Shown here in pieces: positions 1 to 7,875 of a stretch of 22,778 nt of DNA. The translations under genes and the position numbers were made by a program. Source of the stretch: Verrucomicrobiota bacterium (lineage in GTDB: Bacteria > Verrucomicrobiota > Verrucomicrobiia > Opitutales > Opitutaceae); contig JAEXPQ010000050.1 in NCBI GenBank assembly GCA_023446735.1, forward strand, positions 1 to 22,778, written 5' to 3'. How positions within the stretch are numbered: position 1 is the stretch's first letter; every line of letters begins with the position of its first letter. The notes beneath the pieces were generated by a model that was not told the origin of the DNA, did no database searches, and was given only the letters and a program-made list of their open reading frames with translations.

Positions 1-2278
1 CGGTGAGCGTGGCCTCGAGCCGCAGCAGCCCGCGCGCCTCGGCCGGGATCGCCAGCGCGACCTGCTCCGCGAGCGGTTGGCCGTAGGTGTCGCCGCCGGC
101 GAGCTCGACCGCCCGCTCGTGCCTAGCGAGCTCGCGCCCCGTCGCATCGCGGGCGACGACGCGCAGCCGGTGCGGCCCGCGCAGATCGACCTCGTTGATC
201 GCGAAGCAGTCGAGCTCGAGCGCCGCGGGCGGCTGGAGGATCGTGTTGCGCGCCTTCACGGCGACGTAGCACGGCTGGTTGTAGTAAGCGAGGATCGCGG
301 GATCGCCCTTCGGGTTGCGGAAGCAGTCGACCACGCCGGAGTGGTTCTCGATCAGCTCCGCCTCCCAACCATTGATCGCGTAGCCGTCGCCCACGTTGCC
401 CAGCCGCACGTTCTCGATGCGGCGGCCCTGGTGCAGGAGCGAGACGTTGCCCATCGCGGCAGTCAGCGTGTCGACCGAGGGAAACGCGCCGCGGAGCTGC
501 TTGCGGTCGAGGAACGACTCGAACGCGCGATGCCACTCGAGGTAGCCCGCGCCGTCCCAGCCGAGCTGCGGCGCAGCGGCGAGATCGGTGGCGATCGCCC
601 CGAGCCGCGGCGGCGTGGAGATGGCGCCCTCCTCGCCCCAGAACACGATCTCGCGGGTGCTGTCGGTGCGGAGGAAATAGTCGGCCGGCGAGCGGTAGAG
701 GCTCTCGTTCCAGACCGCCGGGCCGCCGGCGTGGTGGTGGTCGTACCAGCCGTTCAGGTACGGCGTGGCGTCGAACGGCCGGAAGTGCAGCTTCGCCGGA
801 TCGTCGATGTCCGGCCCTCGCGCCCAGGCGGAGGTGTGCGTGATCGTGCGGCTCGGGTCGAGCGCGTGCGCGGCGGCCATGTCGGCCTGGTGGCGCGCGA
901 TCTCGGCGGAGTCGGGGTTGGGGTTCCGCGAATCCCACTCGTTGATCAGGTTGTAGATCACGAGGCTCGGGTGGCTGCGGTCGCGGCGGACCATGCGCAG
1001 CAGCTTCTCGCGGGCGATCGCGCGGCCGAGCGCCGGGGAGTCGTCGACCGACTTGTACGCGCCCGGCTCCTCGTAGTAGAGCAGGCCGAGCTCGTCGGCG
1101 CGGTCGAGGACGATCGGCTGGCCGATCGCGCGGTGGAAGTTGAGCATGTTCAGCCCGTATGCCTTCGCGGCGCGCACCTGCTTCTCGGCCAACTCGGGCG
1201 TGGGGAAGATGCCGTTGATGGGCCAGAAGCCCCAACTGATCGCCGTGCGCAGGACAATGCGTTTGCCGTTGAGCCGCAGCACGGCGTCGCGGCCGATGCC
1301 GTCGGGCGCGAACCAGCGGAAGCCGAAGGTGCGGCGCTCGGTGTCGCCCGCCGCGCCGCGCTCGCGCAACGTGACGCGGCACTCGTGCAATTGCGGATCA
1401 TCGAGCGACCAGAGGCGCGCCTGGGGCGCGTCGATCTTCGCGCTCACGACGCTCTCGCCCGCCGGCAGTTCGACCGCGGGCAGCACGGTGCGGAACACCT
1501 CGCGCTGCGGCGCCGCGCGCTCGACCACGACGACCTCGACCTCGCGGCGCACGGTGGCGCCGGTGGTATTGCGCACGGTGGCGAGGACGTTGGCCGCGGT
1601 GATCGCCGGCGTGTTCTGCACGTAGAGATCGTCGACATGGACCGGATCGCAGACCACGAGCCGCACGTCGTCGGTGACGCCGCCGAAACCGTGGCTGAGC
1701 GGCAGCTCGTGCTCGCCCCAGTGCATCGGGCGCGAGTCGCGCCAGTCGAAGTTGCCGCCCGGATCGGTCACGCGCACCGCGAGCTCGCAGCGTTCGCCGG
1801 GGCGGACGAACTCGGTGAGGTCCGCCTCGAACGGCGTGCTGCCCACGATGTCGTAGGCGACGAGCCGGCGGTTCACGAACACCTCGGCCCGCTCGCGCAC
1901 CGAATCGAAGCGCAGCAGCACGCGCCGCGGACCGTCGGCCGCGGGCACGTCGAACGTGCGTGTCCACCAACTCACGCCGGTGAGGTCGCCGTCGGGGCCG
2001 GGCGTCTTCTGGAGGTATTCCTCGACGGTGCCGGGCACGCGCACCGGGAGCGCGGCAGCTGCGATCGGGCCGTCCCAGCCGCCGGTCGGCGGGCGCACCG
2101 GGAGCTGCGCGAGCGGCGGCGCGGGAAAATGCAGCGCGTCGTTCTTCCACTCGGCCGCGGCATCGTGCCAGAGCCTCCAGCCCGGGCCGGAGAGATCGAC
2201 GACGGCGCGTTCGGCAGCGATGGCGAGGAGCGCGCCGCAGAGGGCAGCGCCGGCCAGGAGCGGGCGGAGGTAACGCAT
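1..2278 (-). CDS. Glycoside hydrolase family 2 protein (beta-galactosidase/beta-glucuronidase-like), C-terminus outside window
   Basis: Retaining exo-beta-glycosidase of the GH2 type, probably exported. The reading frame starts at ATG 2278-2276 and is still open at the left edge, giving about 759 residues. A hydrophobic signal peptide covers roughly residues 1-22 (ALCGALLAIAA). A jelly-roll sugar-binding domain follows (about 70-210, with WWTRTFDVP and RFDSVRERAEVFVN), then an Ig-like sandwich, then a TIM barrel. The barrel holds LINEWDSR, with Asn446 and the presumed acid/base Glu447, and FWGEEG, with Glu549 as candidate nucleophile. The pattern RTAISWGFWPINGIFP before AKAYGLNMLNFHR is also typical of GH2 barrels. 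The sugar specificity cannot be read from the sequence. The gene lies 89 bases downstream of the SGNH esterase on the same strand and may be cotranscribed with it. The family assignment is firm; galactosidase versus glucuronidase is undecided. Confidence 0.9.
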   Translation of the reverse strand, partial: MRYLRPLLAGAALCGALLAIAAERAVVDLSGPGWRLWHDAAAEWKNDALHFPAPPLAQLPVRPPTGGWDGPIAAAALPVRVPGTVEEYLQKTPGPDGDLTGVSWWTRTFDVPAADGPRRVLLRFDSVRERAEVFVNRRLVAYDIVGSTPFEADLTEFVRPGERCELAVRVTDPGGNFDWRDSRPMHWGEHELPLSHGFGGVTDDVRLVVCDPVHVDDLYVQNTPAITAANVLATVRNTTGATVRREVEVVVVERAAPQREVFRTVLPAVELPAGESVVSAKIDAPQARLWSLDDPQLHECRVTLRERGAAGDTERRTFGFRWFAPDGIGRDAVLRLNGKRIVLRTAISWGFWPINGIFPTPELAEKQVRAAKAYGLNMLNFHRAIGQPIVLDRADELGLLYYEEPGAYKSVDDSPALGRAIAREKLLRMVRRDRSHPSLVIYNLINEWDSRNPNPDSAEIARHQADMAAAHALDPSRTITHTSAWARGPDIDDPAKLHFRPFDATPYLNGWYDHHHAGGPAVWNESLYRSPADYFLRTDSTREIVFWGEEGAISTPPRLGAIATDLAAAPQLGWDGAGYLEWHRAFESFLDRKQLRGAFPSVDTLTAAMGNVSLLHQGRRIENVRLGNVGDGYAINGWEAELIENHSGVVDCFRNPKGDPAILAYYNQPCYVAVKARNTILQPPAALELDCFAINEVDLRGPHRLRVVARDATGRELARHERAVELAGGDTYGQPLAEQVALAIPAEARGLLRLEATLT

Positions 2279-2324
2279 GGGGAAGCGCCGAAGCTGCGCG
2301 GGCCGCGGCGCCGGCTCAACGCCC

Positions 2325-2361
2325 GACTCCGCCGCATTGTTGCGCGGCGGCTGGCGGAGTC
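2325..2361 (-). other. Stem-loop between esterase and GH2 genes
   Basis: Perfect 9-base inverted repeat GACTCCGCC / GGCGGAGTC with a 19-base loop that can itself pair (GCCGC/GCGGC). It begins 7 bases beyond the esterase stop codon on the minus strand. There is no T-run after it, so it is not a classical intrinsic terminator. It could attenuate read-through into the GH2 gene or mark a processing or stability site. Confidence 0.45.
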
Positions 2362-2367
2362 ACCACC

Positions 2368-4308
2368 TCACGGCCCAGACGTCGCCCGGAACGGCGAGGC
2401 GGGCAGGCCGGCGGCGTTGAAGAGATTGCACTCGGGCACGTTGGCCCAGCCATAGCGCACGGCCTGCGGCGCGGCCACGGCGTCCGCCGTCACCACGACC
2501 GTCTCGCCGGCGATGCGCGCCGCGGCGGGATGAAAGACGCCGTCGGCACCGGCGAGCTCGAAGCCGATCAACTTGCCGCCGGGAGCCACGAGCCCGCCGC
2601 CCAGGTGCGTGAACCGCACGACCGCCTGCGCACCCTCGAACGCCGCCGCTGCGAAGACCGGCCCGGAATGCTCGAGCTTCTCGCCGTAGGCCAGCACGCG
2701 CGCCGCAAGCGCGAGACGCTCGCCGACGGGGCGCTTGTCCGTGGGATGAATGTCCTCGGCGTCGCCGCAGTCGGTGGTGACGGCCATCGCCGTATTCTTG
2801 GTTTCCTGCCAGATCTGGAGCTGCGCCTCGCGGAGCTCGGGCGTCATGTCCTTGAAGGGGGCGATCTGCACGAAGAGGAACGGGAAGTCGCCCTGGCCGA
2901 AGCCGCGGCGCCAGTCGGCGATCGTCGCCGGCAACAGGCGGCGGTACTCCTGGGGCGCGCCGTTGTTGGCCTCGCCTTGGTACCAGATCGCACCGCGGAT
3001 CGCGTAGGGTTGGAGCGGGGCGATCATGCCGTTGTACAGCGCGGTGGGCACGCCGGAGCCCATCGCCGGATTGAGCGGGGGGCGGCCGGTCTCGGCGAGG
3101 GTCGCCGCCACCTTGCGTTGCCACGGCCCCGCGAGCGCCACCGGTGCGCCAACGACGGGTGTGAGCGCAAGCTGCTCGGGCTTGCCCCAGAGGCCGCCGC
3201 CGCCGCCGGTGTCGATCACGCGCAACGCGACCACGTTGCGCCCCGCGCGGAGCACGCCGGCGGGCACTCGGTAGCGACGGGGCGTGCTGTAGAAGCCGGT
3301 CTCGCCCACCACCACACCGTTGACCCAGGTCGTCTCGATGTCGTCGACCGGTCCGAGGTCGAGCGTCGCCTCACCGGCGGCCGCTTCGGCGGAGAGCTCG
3401 AATTCGCGACGCAACCACACGATGCCATCGAAGCCCGGCAGCCCCGACTGTTCCCAAAGCACCGGTTCCTTGGTCGCGATCCAGTCGGCGGTCGCCAGCG
3501 CGGGATCGGACCACGGCGCGGCGGCGGCGCTGCCACGGTCATGCTGCGTGCACCAAGCGGCCAGCGCCTCGTGGTAACGGCGCGCGGCGCCCTCGGGATC
3601 GCGGTTGCGCTCGGCGATGAGCTCGAGCGTCGCGGCGTAGCCCGGCAGCGTACGGAGGGTTTCGGCGCTCGTCCACGCCTCCGCCGGCGTGCCGCCCCAC
3701 GAGGAATGGATCAGTCCCACGGGCACACCGGCCCGCGCCTGCTGAAGTGCGCGACCGAAGAAGAAGCCCACCGCGGTGAAGTCCGGCGCCGTCTCCGGCG
3801 TGCAGACCGTCCAGGCGCCCTTGGCCTCGGTCTGCGGCGCGGAGGCGGTCGTCTGCGGCACGTAGAACTGGCGCAGCTTCGGCAGATTCGCCGTGGCGGC
3901 CTCGCGCTCCCAGCCGACGATCGGCTGCTGGCCCTGGCGCAGCCCGAGCTGGCGCTCCATGTTCGACTGGCCGCCGCAGATCCACACTTCACCGATCAAC
4001 ACATCCTGCAGCTTCACGGTATTGGTGCCGCGGATGGTGAGCGTGTACGGTCCGCCCGCCGGGAGCTCCGGCAGGCGCACCAGCCAACGCCCGCCGGTCG
4101 CCGTGGTCTTGGCGCGCCGCCCCGCGATCTCGACGACGATCTTCTCGCCCTCGTCGGCGGTGCCCCACACGGGGACCTCGCGGCCCTGTTGCAACACCGC
4201 GTGGTCGCAGAACAACGGATTCGGCCGCACCACCGCGGTGAGCGAAGGAACGAGAGCGGCGGCCGCGCCCAACGCGACGCCGAGGGGGAGAAGACGGGCA
4301 ACGTTCAT
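2368..4308 (-). CDS. Secreted sialate O-acetylesterase-like SGNH hydrolase
   Basis: Predicted to remove O-acetyl esters from sugars outside the cytoplasm. The protein has 646 residues. ATG 4308-4306 was chosen because it is followed directly by a signal peptide (residues 1-25, LLPLGVALGAAAALV). The frame stays open upstream to 4659, but that part crosses a palindrome and has no protein-like features. SGNH block I is GEVWICGGQSNM with nucleophile Ser115. GLIHSSWGGTPAEAW and AIWYQGEANN form the oxyanion-hole blocks. The catalytic pair is Asp519-x-His521 in GDAEDIHPTDK. A jelly-roll insertion (WLRREFELS ... LDLGPVDDIETTWVNG) splits the SGNH domain, as is usual in this family. The family acts on acetylated sialic acids in some bacteria and on plant-polysaccharide acetyl groups in others. 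With GH2 downstream and no sialidase or Nan genes in view, a plant-polysaccharide role is the more likely inference. Confidence 0.9.
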   Translation of the reverse strand: MNVARLLPLGVALGAAAALVPSLTAVVRPNPLFCDHAVLQQGREVPVWGTADEGEKIVVEIAGRRAKTTATGGRWLVRLPELPAGGPYTLTIRGTNTVKLQDVLIGEVWICGGQSNMERQLGLRQGQQPIVGWEREAATANLPKLRQFYVPQTTASAPQTEAKGAWTVCTPETAPDFTAVGFFFGRALQQARAGVPVGLIHSSWGGTPAEAWTSAETLRTLPGYAATLELIAERNRDPEGAARRYHEALAAWCTQHDRGSAAAAPWSDPALATADWIATKEPVLWEQSGLPGFDGIVWLRREFELSAEAAAGEATLDLGPVDDIETTWVNGVVVGETGFYSTPRRYRVPAGVLRAGRNVVALRVIDTGGGGGLWGKPEQLALTPVVGAPVALAGPWQRKVAATLAETGRPPLNPAMGSGVPTALYNGMIAPLQPYAIRGAIWYQGEANNGAPQEYRRLLPATIADWRRGFGQGDFPFLFVQIAPFKDMTPELREAQLQIWQETKNTAMAVTTDCGDAEDIHPTDKRPVGERLALAARVLAYGEKLEHSGPVFAAAAFEGAQAVVRFTHLGGGLVAPGGKLIGFELAGADGVFHPAAARIAGETVVVTADAVAAPQAVRYGWANVPECNLFNAAGLPASPFRATSGP

Positions 4309-4642
4309 CCCGCAAGCACAACCCAACCCGCCCCGCCCACGCAAGCCGGGGAGCGCGGTACGCACGGACCAAGTTTCTGCGCCTACTGCTGTCGCGATCG
4401 CGACGGCTGTAGGCGCAAGGGATGCGACGGCACACAGGCGCCGGGCGGAGCCGGCGACCAAGGCCGCGGAACCCATAAGGTCCGCTTCACGGCTCCTCGT
4501 TCCCCGCGCGCTCCGCACGGGATTGCCACCACCAGAACGGGGAGGGCGCTCCGGACACGCCGTGGACCAGCCCGGACGGCGCCCGAGAAAGTCAACGGCG
4601 CCACGCCCGTGGCACGAAACGTGCAATCGGCGCGCACCCACC
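4309..4642. promoter_or_regulatory. Divergent intergenic region between esterase and Roadblock pair
   Basis: 334 bases without a convincing gene. It must carry the promoters for the minus-strand esterase and the plus-strand Roadblock pair. It contains the REP-like palindrome at 4378-4417. It also holds an imperfect inverted repeat at 4544-4584 (GGGCGCTCCGG against CCGGAcgGCGCCC, with two unpaired bases). I could not pick out a sure -35/-10 pair. Sequence just before the Roadblock start is C-rich (CGCACCCACC-ATG) with no Shine-Dalgarno. Confidence 0.5.
4378..4417. repeat. REP-like 40-base palindrome
   Basis: Two 20-base arms meet without a spacer at 4397/4398. Left arm TGCGCCTACTGCTGTCGCGA; reverse complement of the right arm TGCGCCTACAGCCGTCGCGA. 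Eighteen of 20 positions match, and the centre is the perfect palindrome GTCGCGATCGCGAC. Its length, intergenic position and 'GTAGGCGC' ends resemble dispersed REP/MITE-like elements of GC-rich bacteria. Only one copy lies in this window, so dispersal in the genome is an inference. Confidence 0.6.
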
Positions 4643-4972
4643 ATGGCAAACCCGTTCAACCCAGTCCACCACTACGCCCGCCTCCCCGACGTGCTCGGAG
4701 CGGTCCGGTGCCGCGAGGCCAGCGATGTGGTCGAGAAGACCGGACCGGCCGTCGACGCGCTCGGCGACCTCCTGATGTACCTGCGCCAGAGCGCGACGCT
4801 GGTCGGCGAAGCGTTCGGCCTCGAGGACTTCGGCGAAGCCCACCTCCAGTCGAAGCAAGGCGCGGCGCTCTGCCTCGCCCGCGGCCCCGAGACGCTCGGG
4901 CTGCTCCTCGGCCCCGCCGCCCGGCCGGCCGAGATCGTCGCCAAAGTTGCCACCCTGCGCACGGAGACCTGA
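4643..4972 (+). CDS. Small Roadblock/LC7-like protein, first of a pair
   Basis: 109-residue cytoplasmic protein without signal peptide or membrane segment. The ATG at 4643 opens a well-behaved small protein; the frame continues far upstream but that part is antisense to the esterase gene. The layout fits the Roadblock/LC7 fold: an N-terminal strand with PDVLGAVRC (15-23), a long helix with GDLLMYLRQSATLVGEAFGL (41-60), a hairpin around HLQSKQGAALCLARG, then LGLLLGP and a final helix. Bacterial Roadblock proteins form dimers and often regulate small Ras-like GTPases of the MglA type, but no GTPase gene is visible here. The stop is followed after three bases by the next start, so the two are almost certainly cotranscribed. 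The fold assignment rests on pattern only. Confidence 0.7.
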   Translation: MANPFNPVHHYARLPDVLGAVRCREASDVVEKTGPAVDALGDLLMYLRQSATLVGEAFGLEDFGEAHLQSKQGAALCLARGPETLGLLLGPAARPAEIVAKVATLRTET

Positions 4973-4975
4973 CCC

Positions 4976-5521
4976 ATGCTCTTCGATAAACTCGCCCAGA
5001 GCGTCCTCGAGTTGCCCGGCGTCCAAGGTCTCTGCCTGGCCGATGCGGGCACGGCCACGTTGCTCTACAACCGCATGCCGGACTTCATCCCCGAGTTCGC
5101 GTTCGAGACGGCGCTGCGCCGCGTGGCCTCGCTGTATGAAACCACCGAAGCCAGCCTTCAACCGGTTGACGACTTCGTGCTCAAGTTCCGCGGCAACAGC
5201 CTCGTGCTGCGCCGTTCCGGCGGGGTGTTCCTGATCCTGCTGCTCACCGAATCCGCGCACCTCGTTTCGCTGCGGATCGTCACCAACATCGTGCTCAAAA
5301 ACACGCAGGCCAACCCCGCCATCCTGGCCGAACTGCGAAGCGCGCAAGCCGCGCTCGTTACCACAGCCCCGATACCGGAGACGGCCGTCGCCGCCGAGAG
5401 TCACACCACCGCCACGGAGCGCCCCGGCGCTCCGCCTAGCGCCGCGCCCGTGCCCGCCGCCGCGTCCAAACCGCGCAGGAGCCTGCGCGTGTACCGCGGC
5501 GTCGTCATCGGCAGCGAGTGA
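4976..5521 (+). CDS. Roadblock/LC7-like protein with Pro/Ala-rich tail, second of a pair
   Basis: 181-residue protein starting three bases after the previous stop. A possible GGAG lies 14-11 bases upstream of its ATG, one of the few Shine-Dalgarno-like sites in the window. Residues 1-108 look like a second Roadblock-type domain: VLELPGVQGLCLAD (10-23), a helix around ETALRRVASLYE, hairpin FVLKFRGNSLVLRR and GGVFLILLL, then helix HLVSLRIVTNIVLKN. Residues about 125-163 are a disordered Ala/Pro/Thr-rich linker. The last 18 residues are a basic segment, SKPRRSLRVYRGVVIGSE, which ends in a YRG element that might be a docking peptide. The two neighbours could form a heterodimer. The partner and process are unknown. 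Confidence 0.7.
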   Translation: MLFDKLAQSVLELPGVQGLCLADAGTATLLYNRMPDFIPEFAFETALRRVASLYETTEASLQPVDDFVLKFRGNSLVLRRSGGVFLILLLTESAHLVSLRIVTNIVLKNTQANPAILAELRSAQAALVTTAPIPETAVAAESHTTATERPGAPPSAAPVPAAASKPRRSLRVYRGVVIGSE

Positions 5522-5548
5522 ACGCGCCACCACCGCCACGGCGCTTTC

Positions 5549-5565
5549 CCGCGCCGGTTGCGCGG
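5549..5565. other. Small hairpin between convergent genes
   Basis: CCGCGC-cggtt-GCGCGG, a 6-base perfect stem in the 64-base gap between the convergent Roadblock and membrane-protein genes. There is no T-run on either side, so its role as a bidirectional terminator is only possible. Confidence 0.25.
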
Positions 5566-5585
5566 TCTCACCACGAGCAGTCGGG

Positions 5586-6212
5586 CTAGCCTCGGTCGAC
5601 GCGAAACCACACGCCCCCGCCGCCAAGCACAGGCTTCGAGGCGCACGACTGCGCCGGCGGCACGCCGTCCAACGCGCGGCAGTAGCCATTGAACTCCCCC
5701 GCCAGCGCGGCCTGCGGGAACACGATGTAGTTGCGCCCGCCATCCTTGATCACCCAGGCCTCGGGTCCTTGGACTAGGTCGTCATAGGGCGCGGGCAGGC
5801 GGATGAACTGCCGTTGGTTTCTCGTCACGATCTCGAACTGCCCCTGCGCCGCTTTGTCCGCGGCCGCCTCGAAGAGCGCGCGATGCGACCAGAAGAAGAG
5901 CGGCAGCCCCAACAACGACCAACACACCAGCGGTACCACAATCGCCATCACTCCCAGCGCAACCGCCGGCGGTCCGATCGCACGCCGCAGACCCGCCGCC
6001 CGTGCCACCTGTCCGACCGCACGTGCCACCAACACCAGCCAGACGACGAACAGCACCAGGTCGCAGAGCCCCACGAGCAGCCAGGTCAAACGTACGAACA
6101 AGATCCGACTGACCACGACATAGAGCGCGAACACGAGCGCGAGAGCACCGCCCCGCAGCAAGGCCTGCCTGCCAGTTGGCAATGGAAGCTCGGGCCGCGG
6201 TCGCGGTTCCAT
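5586..6212 (-). CDS. Small membrane protein of unknown function
   Basis: 208-residue protein, not recognised as a named family. ATG 6212-6210 was chosen because it lies 14 bases after the stop of the preceding DUF1294 gene; the longer open frame overlaps that gene. Three hydrophobic segments are visible: about 21-40, 43-65 and 82-108. After them comes a soluble C-terminal region of about 95 residues with an EIVTRNQRQFIRLPAPYDD stretch and two cysteines (178 and 190) that could form a disulfide if that region lies outside the membrane. It is the last gene of the minus-strand run that begins with the GH3 gene. Its job there is unclear. Confidence 0.75.
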   Translation of the reverse strand: MEPRPRPELPLPTGRQALLRGGALALVFALYVVVSRILFVRLTWLLVGLCDLVLFVVWLVLVARAVGQVARAAGLRRAIGPPAVALGVMAIVVPLVCWSLLGLPLFFWSHRALFEAAADKAAQGQFEIVTRNQRQFIRLPAPYDDLVQGPEAWVIKDGGRNYIVFPQAALAGEFNGYCRALDGVPPAQSCASKPVLGGGGVWFRVDRG

Positions 6213-6226
6213 CGCCAGCCCCGGCG

Positions 6227-6967
6227 CTAAGACTTCGCCGAAGCGGCGCCCATCGTGGCGCTCTTGAACGCCTCGTTGAACGAACGCAGCGCCTGCCAGT
6301 CCTGGAGGTAGTCGAATGCGGCGAACTGATGCGCCGTCACGATCAGCCAGAAGACCAGCAGGAACCGGATCTTCGACGACTTGTGCCGAAAATGTTTCTG
6401 CGCGAGGTACGCGCCGGGCCAGCCGCCCAGCAGCGCGACCAGATGCAACGTCGTCTCGGCCACGCGCCACTGGCCGTGGCGGGCGCGCAGCTTGTCGAGC
6501 CAGTACATCAAGAAACCGACCGTCGAAATCCCGAGCGCACAACCGGCCACCAGGCGCCAGTCGTTGCGGCCCGCCAGTTGCCAGATCGCAAAACCGGGGG
6601 CGGCCAACAGAACCGCCAAGACGAACAGATGCCGCCAGCGGATGCGGCCGCCATCGTTGTGGTGCTCCGCGTCCTGCGCCACCATCCGCCCCTGGCCGTC
6701 CCGCCCGAGGCGAAATTCAACCACATCGCCCACCTCGGGGCGCTTGTGCCGGACGACGAATTCGTCGCCCGAAATCGGCACCCGGTGTTTCTCGAACAGC
6801 AGGGTGCCTTCATCCCGTGCATAGCTCCACTCGACGATGCGAGCGGTCAGCTTCACGGACGGGGCGTTGGCGGACAGGACGCCGGGGGTACGATACTGCG
6901 GACTGACGGCGAAAGCCATGGTCCCACGGAAACGCCAAACTTCCGCCGACGGCAATTCCGGAATCAC
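6227..6967 (-). CDS. Cold-shock-like domain + DUF1294 membrane protein
   Basis: 246 residues if translation starts at GTG 6967, which overlaps the previous stop codon (GTGA). An ATG at 6919 (MAFAVSP) would shorten it by 16 residues. Residues about 38-102 look like a cold-shock-type OB fold (ARIVEWSYARDEGTLLFEKHR, then DEFVVRHKRPEVGDVVEFRLG). The aromatic RNP1 motif KGFGFI is replaced by DEGTLLF, so nucleic-acid binding may be weakened. Hydrophobic segments lie near 112-131, 137-156 and 201-215. The DUF1294 signature is clear: YWLDKLRA, WRVAETTLHLVALLGGWPGA, and RHKSSKIRF. This CSD-DUF1294 architecture is known in many bacteria, but its function is not established. Its translational coupling to a carbohydrate operon is unexpected. 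Confidence 0.85.
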   Translation of the reverse strand: MIPELPSAEVWRFRGTMAFAVSPQYRTPGVLSANAPSVKLTARIVEWSYARDEGTLLFEKHRVPISGDEFVVRHKRPEVGDVVEFRLGRDGQGRMVAQDAEHHNDGGRIRWRHLFVLAVLLAAPGFAIWQLAGRNDWRLVAGCALGISTVGFLMYWLDKLRARHGQWRVAETTLHLVALLGGWPGAYLAQKHFRHKSSKIRFLLVFWLIVTAHQFAAFDYLQDWQALRSFNEAFKSATMGAASAKS

Positions 6968-7875
6968 CTCGCACCGAGCAAATCCAAGTACATCGAAAAC
7001 TCGGCCGCCGCCCCCGCCGCGTACTGCGGCGAAAGCTGCTCGATCTCCACCACCGGCGACGCCGGGTCGCCGATGTAGACCTGCGTGTAGAAACCCTCAT
7101 CGGGTGCCGCCACCTCGGGCCCGCGACTCTCGCCAAACTCGAGCGCCAACCGGTGCGCGCCGATCTGCGCGAAGAGCGTCTGCGGCGGAAACGCGAGCTT
7201 GTCCGAACGACCGGCGAACGTGAGGCGCGCCGCACCGTCCGACTCCGTCACACCGGCGGGCAGCGGCAGATCAGGCCGATAGTTCGGCCCCACCGCGCCG
7301 CCCACGCGGAAATAGCCGCGCGGCCAGCGCGCGCTCGGGGTCCGCTTCAGGTCGACCACGGTCGAGGCGGGCGTTTGCAGAATCTGCATCACCTGCATCG
7401 CCTCGGTGCCGCCGGCGGCAAGCGCGATGCGACAGGCGAGACGGCCGCGGTCGAGTTCGTACACGCGACTGAAACGCGGGAAGCCCCGTCCAGCGTCCGG
7501 CACAAGCAACTCGAGACGTCCTCCTTCAATGGTGACGCACTCCGCGGCGGCGCGCTCCCAGGCATCCGGCGGCGGCCAGCCCCAGATCGCCTGCGGCCCC
7601 AGCCACACGCGATGGCCGCCCCAGCTGAAGAGATTCTCGCGCGACTCGCTTTCGAAAAGCAGGTTGCCCTCGCCCACCGGACCGAAGTGCACGAGCCGCC
7701 CGCGCTCGGCCGAGACGACCGCGCGCCAGGTGGCCGTGAGCAGCTCAAACGCGCGTTCGCCCCGCCATTTCACCGGCGCCCACTCCGCTTTCGCGACCGG
7801 AGCCTCCGCTACGGCCACATGCGCGAGGCAGGAGGCGACCACGAGACAACCAAGGACTGCGAGCTGGGCTTTCAT
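6964..7875 (-). CDS. DUF4380-like exported protein, galactose-mutarotase-like fold (putative)
   Basis: 303 residues with an export signal at 1-23 (cleavage plausible at AVA-EA). The motif VASC at 13-16 also fits a lipobox, so it may instead be a lipoprotein anchored at Cys16. The rest reads as a beta-rich protein: FELLTATWRAVVSAERGRLVHFGPVGEGNLLFE near the N-terminus resembles DUF4380 proteins, which are thought to share the galactose-mutarotase / GH-associated beta-sandwich fold. WGGHRVWLGPQAIWGWPPPDAW follows, as in that group. The start overlaps the GH9 stop by four bases (ATGA) and its own stop overlaps the next start (GTGA), so it is coupled on both sides. A sugar-binding or sugar-processing role beside GH9 and GH3 is an inference; no catalytic residues can be named. 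Confidence 0.75.
   Translation of the reverse strand: MKAQLAVLGCLVVASCLAHVAVAEAPVAKAEWAPVKWRGERAFELLTATWRAVVSAERGRLVHFGPVGEGNLLFESESRENLFSWGGHRVWLGPQAIWGWPPPDAWERAAAECVTIEGGRLELLVPDAGRGFPRFSRVYELDRGRLACRIALAAGGTEAMQVMQILQTPASTVVDLKRTPSARWPRGYFRVGGAVGPNYRPDLPLPAGVTESDGAARLTFAGRSDKLAFPPQTLFAQIGAHRLALEFGESRGPEVAAPDEGFYTQVYIGDPASPVVEIEQLSPQYAAGAAAEFSMYLDLLGAR

Noticed and set aside
77..2455. 792-codon plus-strand open frame across the GH2 gene
   Set aside because: It is antisense to a clear GH2 protein, has Arg/Ala/Val-rich composition without domains, and comes from the high third-position GC of the real gene.
2368..4308. Evidence for a sialic acid catabolism locus
   Set aside because: Only the esterase name points there; no sialidase, NanA, NanE or transporter genes occur in the window, and the family also serves plant-polysaccharide deacetylation.
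4309..4659. 117-codon N-terminal extension of the sialate esterase
   Set aside because: It would place the signal peptide in mid-protein and codes across the REP-like palindrome; the ATG at 4308 directly precedes a normal signal peptide.
2530..4989. 819-codon plus-strand open frame over the esterase gene
   Set aside because: Antisense shadow of the SGNH esterase; it also runs out of frame through the first Roadblock gene.
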